Assembly (NCBI RefSeq): GCF_007655135.1
Contig: NC_045127.1
Span: 12,905,001 to 12,969,000, forward strand
Length of the DNA stretch: 64,000 nucleotides
From: Punica granatum
Lineage: Eukaryota > Streptophyta > Magnoliopsida > Myrtales > Lythraceae
Reading direction: 5' to 3'
Positions 11,247-25,641 of the stretch are shown here, piece after piece. The translations under genes and the position numbers were made by a program. The notes beneath the pieces were generated by a model. That model saw nothing but the letters and a program-made list of their open reading frames with translations. It searched no databases and was not told the DNA's origin. How positions within the stretch are numbered: the stretch's first letter is position 1; every line of letters begins with the position of its first letter.

Positions 11247-14200
11247 TTCAATCGAGTTCACGACAGCCAGCATAATTGCAATGTTCTCGTAATAGTTCGT
11301 GAATTCTGATTTCATATACCACATGTAAATTAATGTGAATCCACCTTGAAAATAGATAAAAGATTACGAAAGATAAGTTCCGCCGAATATTTGTTAAGTA
11401 CTTTCAGAGAGGTTTCAGTTAATAGACAGATTGCGTTACTCATTAATAATCCATGTAGAGATATACCCGTCATGGTACGTCCTTCAGTGACTCATACATA
11501 ATTAGCTTAATCCATTCAACTCGTCACAGACAAAAGGAAACTCGGAAAATGTCTGCAAACGATTAACTTTTGTAATTCTATAAACTAAAGTTTGATGGTT
11601 CTCGTCACAAACAAAACGAAACTCGGAAAATATCCGCGCACGATTAACTATGATACCATGTGAGATTGTGAGGTGGCCACATCCGTCTAATCTGAAAGGT
11701 TAATATTTTAAATTAGACGATTATGTTCATTTCAAAATTTCACAGATAGCCTTGAACTCGTCTTCGTTCAAGCTTTGCTTCAATTTTCATGAGTATTTTC
11801 GAGCCGCCTGGATGTGTTACCCACAATATGGAGTTCCATTGATAGTTAACGATTGGACCGAAAAGGCATCGATCAAGCTCTTCTCGATGTTCTAATTAAT
11901 CAAGTAGGGAGAAACATGATTCGATAAGTTGAATGTGAGACCAATATCTCTCGTAACTACCCAAAACCACGGCCTCCTGTGTCAGGTATGAAGGTTTCAC
12001 ATTCAATTTATCGGACTGCGCGTCCTACCTCTCCTTTGAAGATAATGCACCTTTTCAATTGGATCAACCCAGTGAAGATGCACCGTCAACCAAGTATTGC
12101 CTGCCCCGCAGGAGAAGCTAGATCGCCCTCTAACGGAAACACCGTTTCACGAGCAAAGCATCCCGATTCAATTCGGGTACAGATATTGTAATAATGAACA
12201 TTTACTAGGTGAAACTACAAATAAGAGCAATTCTTTTCATGAACAATTTATAAAGAACCACAAATGTTCTTTTCAGATATCGTAAAATTTTGAAAGGCCA
12301 TTCATTAACTAACGCCCGTGCTGAAATCCTAATATTAAAGATGAATGCTCTGTACTGGTATCGCTCCGATTTCGTCTAAATCAATTTAAATGTTACTCAT
12401 TGCAAAGCTGTTTCTGGATCTACCCCAAAGTGGAGCATGTGTGCCATTAACCAATTTTCTCTAATGTCTGCTATGTATTTGGACCGAGCAAATGTACGTA
12501 TAAAGGCATACTCATAAAAACAATATATATTATTCTCGTGCCATGAGAAAAGTAATAATACCGAGATTTATAGGTAGAGTTGTTAAAAGAGCTCCAAAAA
12601 GATCATAGTGATGGCACAGTTTGATACGGTCCTGCCAACATCTATGGAACCAAGACGGCAAAATGGCTTTTTACACATAAAAATAAAATCAATCGAGACA
12701 TACCTAAATATCTACGGAATAGTTCTGAACAGTTTGGTTCGATTTGATTATAGCTTTTGGAGTTCTTCTTTTGGGCGCGCAGACGAGCGAATAATAATCT
12801 TAGCCTAGTTTGGTTTTCCAAACCGGGTCCCAACTGAGTCTACAATTAAATCTGTAAGTTTTTCGAAATATACATACATTGTTGCGAATCACGCTAACAA
12901 GACAATAAATTAAATCAAACCCAACTCGACTACATTAATCATATCTCAATTGGAATTTCGGATATTAAGCTTAAAAGAGAGAAAGAGAAGCGGCAGAACC
13001 AACGATAATTTTCCGGGTGGGGGATCAATAAAGCAGTATGAAGACGTTATATAATATTAGTATTTCTTAGATAAATAAATGAGCCTAAAAAATCGAGATT
13101 TGTTATATTTTCAATAACAATGGCAATCTGTAGGTCTAGTACAATAAAATAAAAATCTTAATAATAGCTAATAAATGAGTATAGGTAGTTCCACTGGATG
13201 TCAAACATATAATATTTTGGTTCCGGACTAAAGATGAAAGCACAAATTCTTTCCTTCTTAATTGAGTATAATTGAGTAGGCGCATTTATAAACTCTTTTT
13301 GGACTGGTGAGGAAATCGACGGGGCAAAATCAAGCGATAGAAGTTTTAGGGAGGCATGTGTATGTTTTCTATCCATTTATTGGACAAACCGTTTAACTTC
13401 AACTTTTTATGCACCTATAATTAATAAATTTTCCAAATTTCATGGGGCGCGATCCCCATTAAGCATAGTTTGGCTCCGTCACTGATGAACGTGGTTCGGA
13501 ATAGCGATGTGCCATACGTATGTCCACGGATAAAATTAATTAGGCCCAGCTTGCTTTCTTATTGATCGACTTTGTGGTGGATTACAAAAGAAACCCCATC
13601 ATCCCTCACATATAAACCCTCTCGCACTCGCACCCTTCAGTTACAGAAAGAATATATATCCATTATTTAAAATTACAGAAAATCTCGAACCAGATAATTA
13701 AACAATTCTCGGTTAAATATGACATTTTCAGCCATCGCCACAACTGGAGGGCTAGCCACGGCCTCAATCCAAGGTATCTTCCTTCTTCTCTAGTCGAACC
13801 CATCATTGTTGGTCGGGTCTTCGAATTTATAGGTCTCAATTTAACACACCCTCAAATGTATACACACATGGGCCATGTTTGGTTGTTGGAATGGTATAGA
13901 ACGGAATGAGTTTAATTAGATGAAATGGGACAGTATTCAAAGAAAAATATTGATTTTTGGCCGTTTGATAAAGAAAATATGGCAGATGTTATTAAAACAT
14001 TACGCATATCTAACATAATGATATTCTAGACATAATAATGTAAAAATAAATCTATTTTATTTTGTTGTTAAAATTTATCTGATGATATGACTCAACTTTT
14101 CTAATCGGGAAGTGTTCAATTTATTAAATTGAAGAGCAATGATCATCACAATGGAATGAGCAGTTCAATTTTTAAGAGTGCAATCAAATAATACTACGAG

Positions 14201-14938
14201 GTGAAAGTTTGAAATGTCCATCTCAATTCATTTTTCGTGTACTAAACGTAAACATACATATTTATCTCTAGTTTTCCCCATATAAGCTCATGCATACAAC
14301 ATCCTATATAAATTTCCTTTTTCTTTTAATTATTTTTAGTTGGTCGATGAAATTTGTCCATCGTAATCATCGAAGAAAATGACAAGAGAAGACGTGCAAA
14401 TGTTTACTTTAAAATTTATAAATGAATCATGGTAATGATGGTAATAAATTTATAAATTACCAATAAATCGGAAACCATGAAAAGATCATCGAGACTTGAA
14501 TGACACGAGTCAACGGGCGTTTCATATCTGCCACAACACTCCGAATGACGACATTGTGGCCCACCCACTATCACCAAGGTCGGGAACATTGAGTGATCGT
14601 CGATAGCACGATACAGCAGCAGGCTATCCAGTTGTCCAATGTATCGTCATCTAAGGAAGGCTGATGGTCAAAAATCCAGCACGTGTGGAAAGAGCTCAGG
14701 GAAGGCCACACCTTCGAACAATTTCTATACAGGAACCAGTCTGAAGAGCCCATGCTTTTGTGGTTTGACGTCTGGTAAGGTTTTGATACTTTTGCCTTGG
14801 GGCCGGGATATTAGAAGACAGATTATGGAGGCTATTCTTGTGAGGAGGGAAGCTCTCTTAAGCAAAGCATAACATATTGGGTGAAGACACTCAACATGGG
14901 GATTGCTTAGGAGTTGGTTTTTTGGCTTATTTTCTCCT
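11247..14938. repeat. Tandem unit 1 between MATH copies B and C
   Basis: This is the shortest complete intergenic unit. The 3' flank of copy B matches unit 0 up to about 11648, then jumps (ATTAACTA/TGATACC) to sequence equivalent to about 19243 of unit 2, so about 2 kb present in units 0 and 2 is absent. At about 12625-12650 it shows the uninterrupted site (CCAACATCTATGG) where element F sits in units 0 and 2. It contains a MITE-like segment at about 13874-14252. No gene recognised. Confidence 0.65.
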
Positions 14939-14946
14939 TATAAATA
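14939..14946 (+). promoter_or_regulatory. TATA box of MATH copy C
   Basis: TATAAATA lies 62 bases before the ATG at 15001, as in copy B, and the surrounding promoter sequence is nearly identical. Confidence 0.65.
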
Positions 14947-15000
14947 GAAACAATCCATGGGTCCTCACAATATCCATAACTTGTATCTGATCTTCCGGCA

Positions 15001-16745
15001 ATGGCAACCCTTCAGGCATTCGATGAACAAGAAGGTATCTTTTCCTCCTCTTCTGAGTTAGTAGAGCAGTCAAAGCATTTAAAAATCACGAGTTTCACGA
15101 CCATCACGGGAAAATTTCAAGCTGGCTGGGATTATGATGCCTCCTCTCCACATAAACGGTAAATCCAGCACGAATCATTCGCTGTGGTCACCACCAAGGT
15201 GAGAGAAGCCACCACCTGCATGAGAGGAGGGATTGATAGTTCTGGTCCATATGATGATTTTTATGAATACTTGGTTGTGTTCGAACGTATTGCTTCAATA
15301 ACCATAACCAATTAACGCCGTCAGTGCTGCAAGGATACCATAGGAATCCGTTATCATTAGTAGTCCGATTATGGAATTTCCCCTTTTCATCCAGGCAACC
15401 GTCAAAGTCTTAGGGTAAACAAATTAACAGCGTTGTTAATATGTCCATCATTTGCAGGAACCGAAAGGCTCATATCAAATGCACCACCGGCCCACTACCT
15501 TGTCAAAATACAGTCATTTTCACTGCTAACAAAGAACGGCGTTGACAAGTACGAATCAGGCATCTTCCACGCAGGAGGATACAAGTGGTATTTCCACATC
15601 AGCCGTACAAATTGTCGGATTACTTTCAATCTCCTAAAGTTGTGTTGTATTAATTTTTTTTTTCCCCAGGAAAATGATACTGCATCCAAATGGAAACAAG
15701 ACCAAGAACGTCAAAGACCATGTTTCAGTCTACCTGTCTATGGCTGAAACAAGTTCGCTCCCTTCCAGTTGGGAGGTCTATGCTGTCATTCGATTATTCT
15801 TGCTCGATCAGAACAAAGACAATTACTTCATAGTTCAAGGTACAAACTCGTCTTGAGATGGACAGTGTTTCTTTCGCCCTTTTTCCATTGTTTTCTGATT
15901 GGTTGCTCCACATCGGCTAATTGACTACCAGATGCAATGGGTAAGCACAGACGGTTTCACCGTATGAAGCTGGAAAGCGGATTCGATCAGCTCATCCCTC
16001 TGAAGACATTCACCGACTCCCGAAACGGGTACCTTGAGGATGATACTTGCGTTCTGGGAGCAGAAGTATTCGTCTCCAAGGAAAGGAGCACAGGGAAAGG
16101 AGAGAATTTAGTGATGATAAAGGACGCACTCAGTAACCAGCATTACTGGATGATCAACAACTTCTCGAAGTTGGACAAAGAATATTACATCTCGAGTATA
16201 CTCCTAGCTGGAAACTACAAATGGTATCATTCCAAACTTCTTTCTTACAGTTTTGGGAGTTTCTTTTGTCAAGGGCAACCTCAAACTAAAACAATTCAAT
16301 GTTCTTCATATCTCAGGAACATAAGGTTCTTTCCCAACGGAAAAGGCAGCGGGCTTGGTAGCTACATTTCCCTTTATTTGTACTTAGCCGAGACAGAGTC
16401 CCTCCCTCTGGGTACAAAAGTATTTGCGGGGTTCTCCTTACGAATCCTTAATAATGCCGGGGGAAGTGATTTCATTAGTAAAGGTAATCAAGTGTCCCTG
16501 AATCTACTGATATCTGCAGAAAAAATCGAGTTCTTGATACGGGTCTGCTGGCACATTTCTCTCTTCTTAATTTCCAATTTTTTCTGCTTCTTCCAGCTAA
16601 TCACTGGTTCAGTGCCTCCAGTCGGGAAACGGGATGGGCGAGATTCGTGCCACTCTGGAGTTTCAAGAACCAAGGGTTAAGCAAGGACTCCTGCTGGGTG
16701 ACGGCCGAGGTTTCTGTTCTGGGGGTTGTAAATCCTTTTACCTGA
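15001..16745 (+). CDS. MATH-domain protein, copy C (six exons, 313 aa)
   Basis: Close paralogue of copy B with the same structure and length. Exons by eye: 15001-15034, 15458-15587, 15670-15839, 15932-16223, 16317-16483, 16597-16745, together 942 bases in phase. Two MATH domains lie at about residues 24-160 and 182-308. Visible motifs are APPAHYLVKIQSF, GGYKW split by intron 2, MILHPNGNK at the start of exon 3, and GNYKW split by intron 4. Intron 2 ends in a normal T-rich acceptor (CCCCAG). Differences from copy B are scattered substitutions, without stops or indels in the exons. A two-domain protein of about 310-330 residues is usual for plant MATH-only proteins. Function beyond protein binding cannot be read from the sequence. 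Confidence 0.88.
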
Positions 16746-19700
16746 TTCCATCGAGTTCACGACAGCCAGCATAATTGCATGTTCTCGTAATAGTTCCTGA
16801 ATTCTGATTTCATATACCACATGTAAATTAATGTGAATCCACCTTGAAAATAGAGAAAAGATTAAGAAAGATAAGTTCCGCCGAATATTTGTTACGTACT
16901 TTCAGAGAGGTTTCAGTTAATTGACAGATTGCGTTACTCATTAATAATCCATGTAGAGATATAACCGTCATGGTACGTCCTTCAGTGACTCATACATAAT
17001 TAGCTTAATCCATTCAACTCGTCACAAAGAAAAGGAAACTCGGAAAATATCTGCGCACAATTAACTTTTGTAAATCTGTAAACTAAAGTTTGATGGTTCT
17101 TATCACAAACAAAAGGAACTCGGAAAATATCCGCGCACGATTAACTTTTGTAAGTCTGTAAGCTAATTTGAAGCTTTTAACTATTTGAGGCAATGTGCTC
17201 TTCGCGAGTACAAGGAGAACTTCTAGGATGACAAATGAAATTAATGTCGAAGCCTAGTAGGGTACTAGTTGTGATGTGCATGACCTGTCCAACAGACATG
17301 TCGGGATCAAGGAACCGAGATGATCTGGAATGGTATACTGGAGGACTGCGATAAGCCCATACGAGATTTTTGAGTGTATGAACCTCCATATATCTAGCAA
17401 ATCTAGTTTCTGGTAGCATGCTTGAGAAGTTTGATTTGATAGATATCATTCAAATAGAAAAAGAAGCCTCGCGGCATTACTGTGGATAATTTCACGGATA
17501 ATAATTTATAACATAATATGATATTCTAATGGTATAAAACTTAATATTAGCATAAATAATGTTAGCTTTGTAAATCTTCTTATTTCTAATTTAACATAAT
17601 TTCACTAATATTTCTCAGTATCTCATAACATTAACTATTAAATGTGTGAACTATATTATATTACTTGAGGATAAAACCATGTCGAAATAATTAGTTTTAT
17701 CTTTAAAATAGGTCGAAATGGGAAGTTAAATAATATGAGTAATCTCAAAATACAAATTCAAAGAGAACTCAGAGCATTTATATTAGAACCCTTTGTGCTT
17801 GAATAAAATTGATGATCTGTTGAACAAAATATTTTGTAGTCTTTTCGACCTCCTCCTCACCTCATCAAGAATGAACAGCATGCAGGTGCTAGACATGTTC
17901 TCGTGGTCTTGAAAGTCTTTTCTGATAGTGAAAGGTATTAGATACCACAACCGCCTAATTTAAAAGATTAAATCGTTAAATACGGTGTGGATTATGTATT
18001 TATTACTCCATATTGCCCCTTATGCGTGGGTTGAATTAGTTTAGAAGGCTCATTCGCATGGAATTAATTAACCCAGGTGCAGCCCCATGCCTTGCGGGGC
18101 TTAAAAACTTTTTTAAAAATAATTTATATGATATAAAAATTTTAAAAATTATTTCTCAAAATTTTTTTGGACATTTGTATATATGAAATAATAATTTTTT
18201 TATTCTTATGAAAAATTTAATATTTATTCACAAATTATGAAGTTTGCTTTCTCCATATGATAATTAAAAATGATCACGATTTCATTAGTGATATTAAATT
18301 CACATAGCATGCGAAAAAACAATCAACCTTATGAGTTTCTGATGAAGCCTAAATTATTATTCCCATTTTAAAAAAACAAAAAATAATATGTAATTAAGAT
18401 ATTTCTTTTAATTATTAATTATATATAGATGAAGCATCCCAAGATAACATAATATATAAACATAGTTTTCGAGGGAATTCTTATTGTGATTTAATTTAAG
18501 TTATTCTTCCCCTCTTCTGAATTTGTTCCCCTAATTGCGTGATCTTCTTATGATGATTTGCCCTCCAAATTTATCCCAATTAGACTATCGCTGGTCATCT
18601 CTTTTTCATTTGAATATCTTGACTTACATCTCCATGAGAGCCTTAATTCTCTTCCTGAGACAAAGATTGTGGATCATATGCACACATACATATATACATA
18701 CATACTACATGCATGCACGCTACATAGTTGCAGCGGTAAGAATTAATTAAGAAAATGATACGATGAGATATGCATGTATATGGGCAAATGCACGAGTCTT
18801 GGTTTAAGAATTATACGGACAGGAGAATCGAAAGGACGTATACATGAATGTCCCAAATAGAAATATAATTTTTCGAACAGTTCAAGAGGTGGTTTATCAC
18901 AAGCTGGGAGTTTTCAAATAATTATTTCTTATAAGCACTTGCCAGCTTTATATATTATAATAGATGGAGGCAAACTCATGAGCACGATGTATCGAATCTA
19001 TGCTATGATACTATTGGAATTATAATCTCACATTAAAAAGACGAAAGAATAACCATGAATTTATATGAAACTTGGGTACCAACACTTATCAACTTAAGTT
19101 TTTAAGTGAAAATGGACTCGAACCCATATAAGCCCAATGAAAATTTAATAAAAATAAGTATTTCTTATAAGCACTTACCAACTTTATATATTATAATATA
19201 TGGGGGCAAACGCATGAGCATGATGTATCGAATCTATGCTATGATACCATGTAAGATTTTGAGGTGGCCACAGTCGTCTAATCCGAAAGTTTAATATTTT
19301 AAATTGGACCATTATGTTTACCTCAAAATTTCACAAATAACCTTCACCTCAAAATTTCACAGATAGCCTTGACTCGTCTTTGTTCAAGCTTTGCTTCAAT
19401 TTTCATGAGGATTTTCGAGCCGCCTGGATGTGTTACCCAGAATATGGAGTTCCAATGATAGTTAAAGATTTGACTGAAAAGGCCTCGATCAAGCTCTTCT
19501 TGATGTTCTTACTAATCAAGTAGGGAGAAACATGATCCGATAAGTTGAATGTGAGACCAATATCTCTCGTAACTGCCCAAAAACACTGCCTCCTGTGTCA
19601 GGTATGGTGGTCTCACATTCAATTTATTGGACGGCACCTCCTACCTCTGCTTTGAAGATAATGCACCATTTCGATTGGATGAGCCCAGTGAAGATGCACC

Positions 19701-20003
19701 GTCAACCGAACCCCACAGGAGAAGCTACATCTTCCTCGAATGGCCCTCTAACCAAAACACCGTTTCACCAGCAAAGCATCCTGATTCAATTCGGGTACAT
19801 ATATTGTAATAATGAACATTTACTAGGTGAAACTACAAATAAGAGCAATTTTTATCATGAACAATTTATAAAGAACCACAAATTTACTTCTCAGATATTG
19901 TAAAATTTTGAAAGGCCATTCATTAACTAACGTCCGTGCTGACATCCTAATATTGGAGATGAATGCCCTGTACCGGTACCGCTCTGATTTCGTCTAAATC
20001 AAT
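16746..20003. repeat. Tandem-unit 3' flank, unit 2 (long form)
   Basis: Homologous to 74-3120 of unit 0. It contains a direct repeat of about 90 bases (about 18928-19010 and 19155-19250). The second copy ends with CTATGATACCATGTAAGA, which on the minus strand reads as an LTR end (CA) followed by a near-standard methionine-tRNA primer binding site, so it is probably a minus-strand copia relic older than the array. No gene seen. Confidence 0.6.
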
Positions 20004-20323
20004 TTAATGCTTTGTTTGGTTTTAGAGTTTATTTTTAACTCTACTCCACTTATCTTTAATTCAACAACACAATTTTTACTTTTTCATTTTTCTTCAATTT
20101 TTTTTGTCATTCAATTCAAATTTTAATATTAAATTATATTTACTATTCCTTAACTTTGCCATAATTCAACAACATAATTCTCTCGACTATTCATTATTTT
20201 TTATATTTTTTTCACATAATTCAACGACACAATCATTACAACCCAATTATATATATATATATATATTTATTTATTTATAATAGCGTTGAGCTTAACTCAA
20301 CTCTAATCCCAAACAAGGTATTA
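20004..20323. mobile_element. Tourist-like MITE
   Basis: About 320 bases present only in unit 2; units 0, 1 and 3 run straight through this point. The ends are inverted repeats: CTTTGTTTGGTTTTAGAGTT on the left and, reverse complemented on the right, CCTTGTTTGGGATTAGAGTT. The body is AT-rich with repeated AATTCAACAACACAAT-type words and a TA run at about 20250-20265. A TTA/TAA duplication at the borders would fit PIF/Harbinger, but the exact edges are ambiguous. Confidence 0.7.
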
Positions 20324-20427
20324 TTTTTACTCATAGCAAAGTTGTTACTCATAGCAAAGCTGTTTCTAGATCTAGTCCAAAGTGGAGCATGTGTGCCATT
20401 AGCCAATTTTCTCTAATGTCTGTTATG

Positions 20428-23400
20428 TGTCAGCACCCCATTTTGGCTCATCAGTTCAGGTAATGCCTACTAACAGTAATTCAGACTATGACTTGAGCAT
20501 CCACGCATAAGAGGGCTCGACAGAGCAACAAATTGCTATTCATTCTCAAGTCAACAGAGATAGACAGATGATTCAAGTGCATGACAAAATAACATATAGA
20601 ATCATCCAGCGACATACAGAGCAAACGGGGAGCCCAGACGGCATCCAAACCAGTGTTTTTAGAATATATCACCGATAGTGTTATTTTCTGCTGGTTCGCT
20701 TAACCATCATAAAATATCCAATATTTGACTCCAAAAATCCATTGCGGTGCCAAACAGATGAAAAATGTCTTCAAACACATTTCACAGATTATCTACTCTA
20801 TACAGAGCAATTTTCTATATACAGACAATTTTTCAGTAGGAGTCCAAAAACACTGGTTCACTAGAGAAAAGCTAATGCTCGATGTCAAATGCAGTCACAT
20901 CCAACAATTATACAAAGCATGGGCATCGTTTCAAATTGCTCTTCGAAAATCACGCAGACACTTCGAACGACTCTCGAGCGGCAGAACAAGCATACCCCTC
21001 AACAGAAAACCGTATCCAGAAACTGCTCCGACAAAATATCAGCAATCCAAGTTAGCCATGCATTACCCCAAAAACTACAGCGGACATACGCAAATGGGCA
21101 AATCAAACAACATAACCCCTTTCAGCTTCTCGAGTAACCTCTGAGGAGCAGAAAATGTCGTTTTCAACAAAAATCCATATCCGAAGGTCCTTTTTTAGGA
21201 AACTTAACGCTGAACAGTTGCCCTACACAGTGCTAGCCATCTCAAGGCTCAGTGTGAAATCCTCAGACGGAATTGCACAATCCATCTAGGCCCTCAGAAC
21301 AATGCTCTTAGGGTCTCAGAGGCACTTTTTCAATCCTTCGGAGTTCGTTCTCAACAAACATAAATCACAGCGATCTCCGGATCATCGAAGCAACTTAAAA
21401 AGCATTCTGAGAAATCCAGCTTCGGACTCCTAGGACTTCTCCGGCTTCACATTGACAATACCGATTTAAGGGTCAATTATTCAGTCTGATTGACAATGCA
21501 CGTCAAAATGACCCATTCGAAATGCAGACACGAGATACGCATTCAGAAATGGCTAACTTTGCTCTGATCGCCTGAAACAAGCAAAACCGACTTCCGAGCC
21601 CAAAAACTACACGAACATTCTTTTGGGCAAAATGGGTGATTTCGAGCTCATTTGAACCGTTTTCGCGTGCACAATGACAATTCGACGTTCGTTTGAGCCA
21701 CGAACCTTGAACGTGCGATTAATTGAGACCCGAACTTCATCCCAAATTTCCCTCAAGGCCCGTGGGACCCAAGGGCTGCCCATGACTAGCCGTGACTTCC
21801 CTCATTGCTGCCCATTTCCTTGCCTCTTCCTCCAAGCAACTTGCCTTATCTTCCATTCAAAATATCAAGCCCACAATTCACTTCTACACTTCACCGTCAT
21901 CAATGCATTTGGCTCTTCTTCATTAATGCATTGCAAGAAGTCTTCATCCTTATCTTTCCTTAAGCTAGCCGCCCAAGCTTAATCATGCCATTAATCAAGC
22001 TTTATTTCACTTAATTGTCATTAATCTTTGCCTATATACACATTTATGTCATTAAGCTAATCACAACTCATCACACACCATCTCTCTAGCATTTCTCACT
22101 CTTCAAGAAGCTCTCAACTCACCCTTAGCTCCAGCAAAAATTGCAGCAAGCAAGGGCAAGCAAAAACCAAGTAAAACACTAAAGACTTAAGTTGGAATCA
22201 TGGTATTTACCATCCCGGCTTAAATCCAAACTTCACCAAACTTCATATCCCACATATTTTTGATCCCCTCTATCCATTTCCGAGCTTAGATTTTAAGTTT
22301 GAATCCTCCAACCCATCGGAACAGCTACCACAGAACCGAACATGATTTTTGGTCCTTCTCGGGTAAAAAATACCCACCCATTTTTCAATCCTTTTCGAAC
22401 CTATTTGAGCTACCAAAACCCATCAAACACCTCCGCATACAACCTAGGGTGTCAAGGGGTCGAGAAATTCAAAACAAACCCGTCGGTTTTAGCCCAGCAT
22501 GAAGAAACAGCCTAACTGCCCAGTCGGGTCGAATTTTATGACTGTTCTTGCAGTTTTCTTGCAGATCAGGTCGATCCGAAAATCTTTTTGCAAAACGAGC
22601 ACTGAAGCCACCTCCGGGGTTCCTTTAGGAGTCAGGATCCGTTGACTTTGCCTCAAAATTCCATCGGGAGACACCGTGGTGAAGTTCGTCCCGAACACTG
22701 CCCAGTCGGGTCTATTTTCCAGACATTCTCTGTTTTCCGTGATCTTTGCAGAGATATACGGGTCAACCCGATAGTTCTGGAACCAAACTACCACCACGGT
22801 CACCTTTGGGGGGTCAGTTAGGAGTCGGTAGCCATTGGCCTTGCCTCAAAATTCCATTGGGAGACACCGTGGTGACGTCCGACCCGAAAACTGCCCAGTC
22901 GGGTTTGTTTCCAGACGTACTATGTTTTCCATGATCTTTGCAGGGATATACGGGTCAACCCGATAGGTCTGGAACCAAACGACCACCACAGCCACCTCCG
23001 AGGGTCTCTTAGAAGTCGAGAGCCACTGACCTTGCATCAAAATTCCATCGGGAGCCACCGTGGTGATGTCCGACTCGAAAACTGCCCAGCCGGATCTGTT
23101 TGTGCAATCCGGGTCTGTTCAAGCAAAAACAGCTCAAACCCGACCCAACAAAGGTCCAACCCGACTTCTTACAGTCCCATCCCGCATCCCGGGACTAGGT
23201 ATGACCATTCCCGACTTAGAAGAGCTATGACTTTTACATTTTTGTTGTGTTTATGGGGGTTATAAGGGGTTTTATGCATGTTTCAATTCCAAGTTTTAAT
23301 TTTTATGCTATTTCAATGTTATATCATGCATGTTTATTATCATTTAACGTGCTAGCATGTCGGGAAATATTTAAATCGAAGTCAAGGAAACCATATCGAC

Positions 23401-25641
23401 CCGGAAAAGCCGAGATACCTCTCGGATTAACCTCTTGACCTTTTCGGGTCGAGAACTGTTTCCTTGCCCAGATTTGAGTTATTTGCCGAATCTTTTTGTT
23501 TTCCCACATCCATGGAGCCGGTATTATTTATCGATTCCATAAATAACGTGTTTGTGCATGTTTGTATGTTTAAATGAGTTTTTCAAGCTCATGGTGATAC
23601 CGGCTTAGTTAAATACGTGCTATTTACCGTGTTTAACGTTTGAGCATACGAGAAATAGTCGAAATTGGATTAAAGAGAACGCTTGAAACCCAAAACGGGT
23701 TAAGGAAACCCACGGCTATTCCCAAGAGGAAAGAGCCGAGAGTTCTTTGACCTTATTCGAGTTAAAAACAGCCTCTTTACCTCGATAAAATCCATTTCTA
23801 GAATTTTTGTGCAAATTGCAAAATTTCAATATTGACGCAAATCCCACATGCTAACCACTTTAAAACATTGTTTTTAAAGCAAATAGCATGAATTCATGTA
23901 TCGATGACTCTTTCGGTGCCATTTGGGTTCGGAGAGTATTTTGGTCATTTTGACCAAATTATCCTCGACTTTCCTAGACCCGTCTTAGTCGCCGTGTCAT
24001 AAATTATTTTCATTAAATTAAGTTTTCTGAATACTCGGACTTTATTCAGTTGATCAATTCATGATCTGTCTGATTGTCTGTATCCTGCACATTTACTGCA
24101 TTCGGCATTTAATTTTAAGCTGTAATTCACAAACGAGTTAATCGGGACACTCACATTATTAAACCCATTTCACACTGACAACTTTTGCATGAATTGACAA
24201 TTAACTAATAACTCGCGTCGATGAGTTGTCAAATGAAGTTAATACTCTTTTCAAAACTTGTCTATTTAAAAACCCAAAATGCGCAGTCCGATGTAGCATG
24301 GATGTCTAGAAAAGACTTGTGTGTCTCAACTTGAGTTTTTACTTGATTTCAGGTAACTCATGTCATGATACATAAGATCTTTCAAGATCACTTCCGGGCA
24401 GACCGACCGGTTCTTTGGTTTTTTCGGGATTCTTGCACAACCCTGGACGATCCAGGGAATTGGTCGACACCGGCTACAGGCTGAGGTGGCCCAAGCTACG
24501 AGGTTTTCCTTTTCTGAAAATAATTTTCAAATAAAGGGCAAAATAGTCTTTTCACAATTTAGCGACACCCCTAGGGTTAGCTTGACAGAAACACTACGGT
24601 ATCAGGATAAGAATCGGCTACCTATTCAGGTGCAGGTTCATCTGCAAAGCCTTTTCTTATCCACTGATGTTTTTGTCATTTTATCGTAGACTCGGGTAAC
24701 TACAACGGTTATCTCTATCATAAAATATGCAAAATGCTGATTAACCTCTCACTCGATTTAAACAAACACTAGACAATGGTTAGGGGAACTCTAGGTTCCG
24801 AATCTATAGTCAAAACACGAGTTTGGCTAATTCAGTGGAATTTCAATGTCACAATACATAACAACTTTAAAAGCAATCCACACACAAACGAATTGACTAC
24901 AAACACCATGTCTGTCAAGTCCTTGAAACAAAGCCGAATGCAAAATATTTTACACGCATTTGCTTGTTTAGCATATGGCATTTGCTTGCAAAAATACACC
25001 TGGGTTAATAACTTGTTAATCCACGTACACTTGGCAATAACAAACACATTGTCTGCAATCTGCATGCTGTTTGTTATTTTTCTGCTCTTGTTTGTCCATG
25101 CGAGTCGAGCCCGACCCATAGGACGCATTGCACTTAGTGTTCAACGCCCTAACCATCGATCATAGGGTCCAACGCCCTATTCATTGAGAGCGCATGTTGA
25201 ATTTCAGTTTTTTTCGGTTTTTTCCTGAACTAACGGTGAGTCGAAGTGGAATAATAACCAAATGCGAACTGACTGGGACTCGATCATTTACTATTTGTAA
25301 TTTGTTGTATTTTGAGAGCATTGTAAGGATTTTATTTTGTACATTTATTTTTGTAAGAATCCCGGTTGGTGAGCGAACGGTCCGAGAGTCGAATCAATCG
25401 AATCGGTCCAATGCTTGCCCAAACAAGAGTACTCCCAAGATTTCATAGTTCTGGTTCACAGAGGAATTCAAATATCATAGTTTAATGAATTGTAACGCAA
25501 GATTGTGAACCGATTCCCCGACACACGGGTTTACTTTTCTCTCGGCTTCTCAACCGACATCGTTTAGTTCACCGAATTTCCGGTGTCAAAACGTGTACGC
25601 GCATGCGGGCCACGACGAGAATCCACATTCGGGTCCGTACA
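20428..25641. mobile_element. Element E1: 5.2-kb TG...CA element, probable giant solo LTR
   Basis: The insertion interrupts the unit between CTGTTATG and CTATGTATTTGG. Other units read CTGCTATGTATTTGG, so the 5-bp duplication is CTATG with one change on the left (TTATG, 20423-20427; CTATG, 25642-25646). The termini are TGTCAGCACCCC and GGGTCCGTACA. In 5.2 kb I find no gag, protease, integrase or reverse transcriptase motif, and open frames stay short. This fits a solo LTR of a large-LTR gypsy family, or a non-autonomous element. A tandem repeat occupies 22515-23100. Its right third is the inverted relative of 26743-28662. Confidence 0.7.
22515..23100. repeat. Tandem repeat of about 190 bp inside E1
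   Basis: The phrase ACTGCCCAGTCGGGT (last copy slightly changed) starts at 22515, 22697, 22890 and 23081, spaced 182, 193 and 191. Each period also contains a TTTGCAG-ATATACGGGTCAACCC phrase and a CAAAATTCCATYGGGAG phrase. About three full copies. This is why several similar short open frames appear here. Confidence 0.85.

Noticed and set aside
20725..21144. 139-codon open frame inside E1
   Set aside because: No retroelement or host domain; low-information composition inside a repeat.
22489..23100. Regular repeats that might be read as a CRISPR-like array
   Set aside because: Periods of ~190 bp without short repeat/spacer structure, in a plant retroelement.
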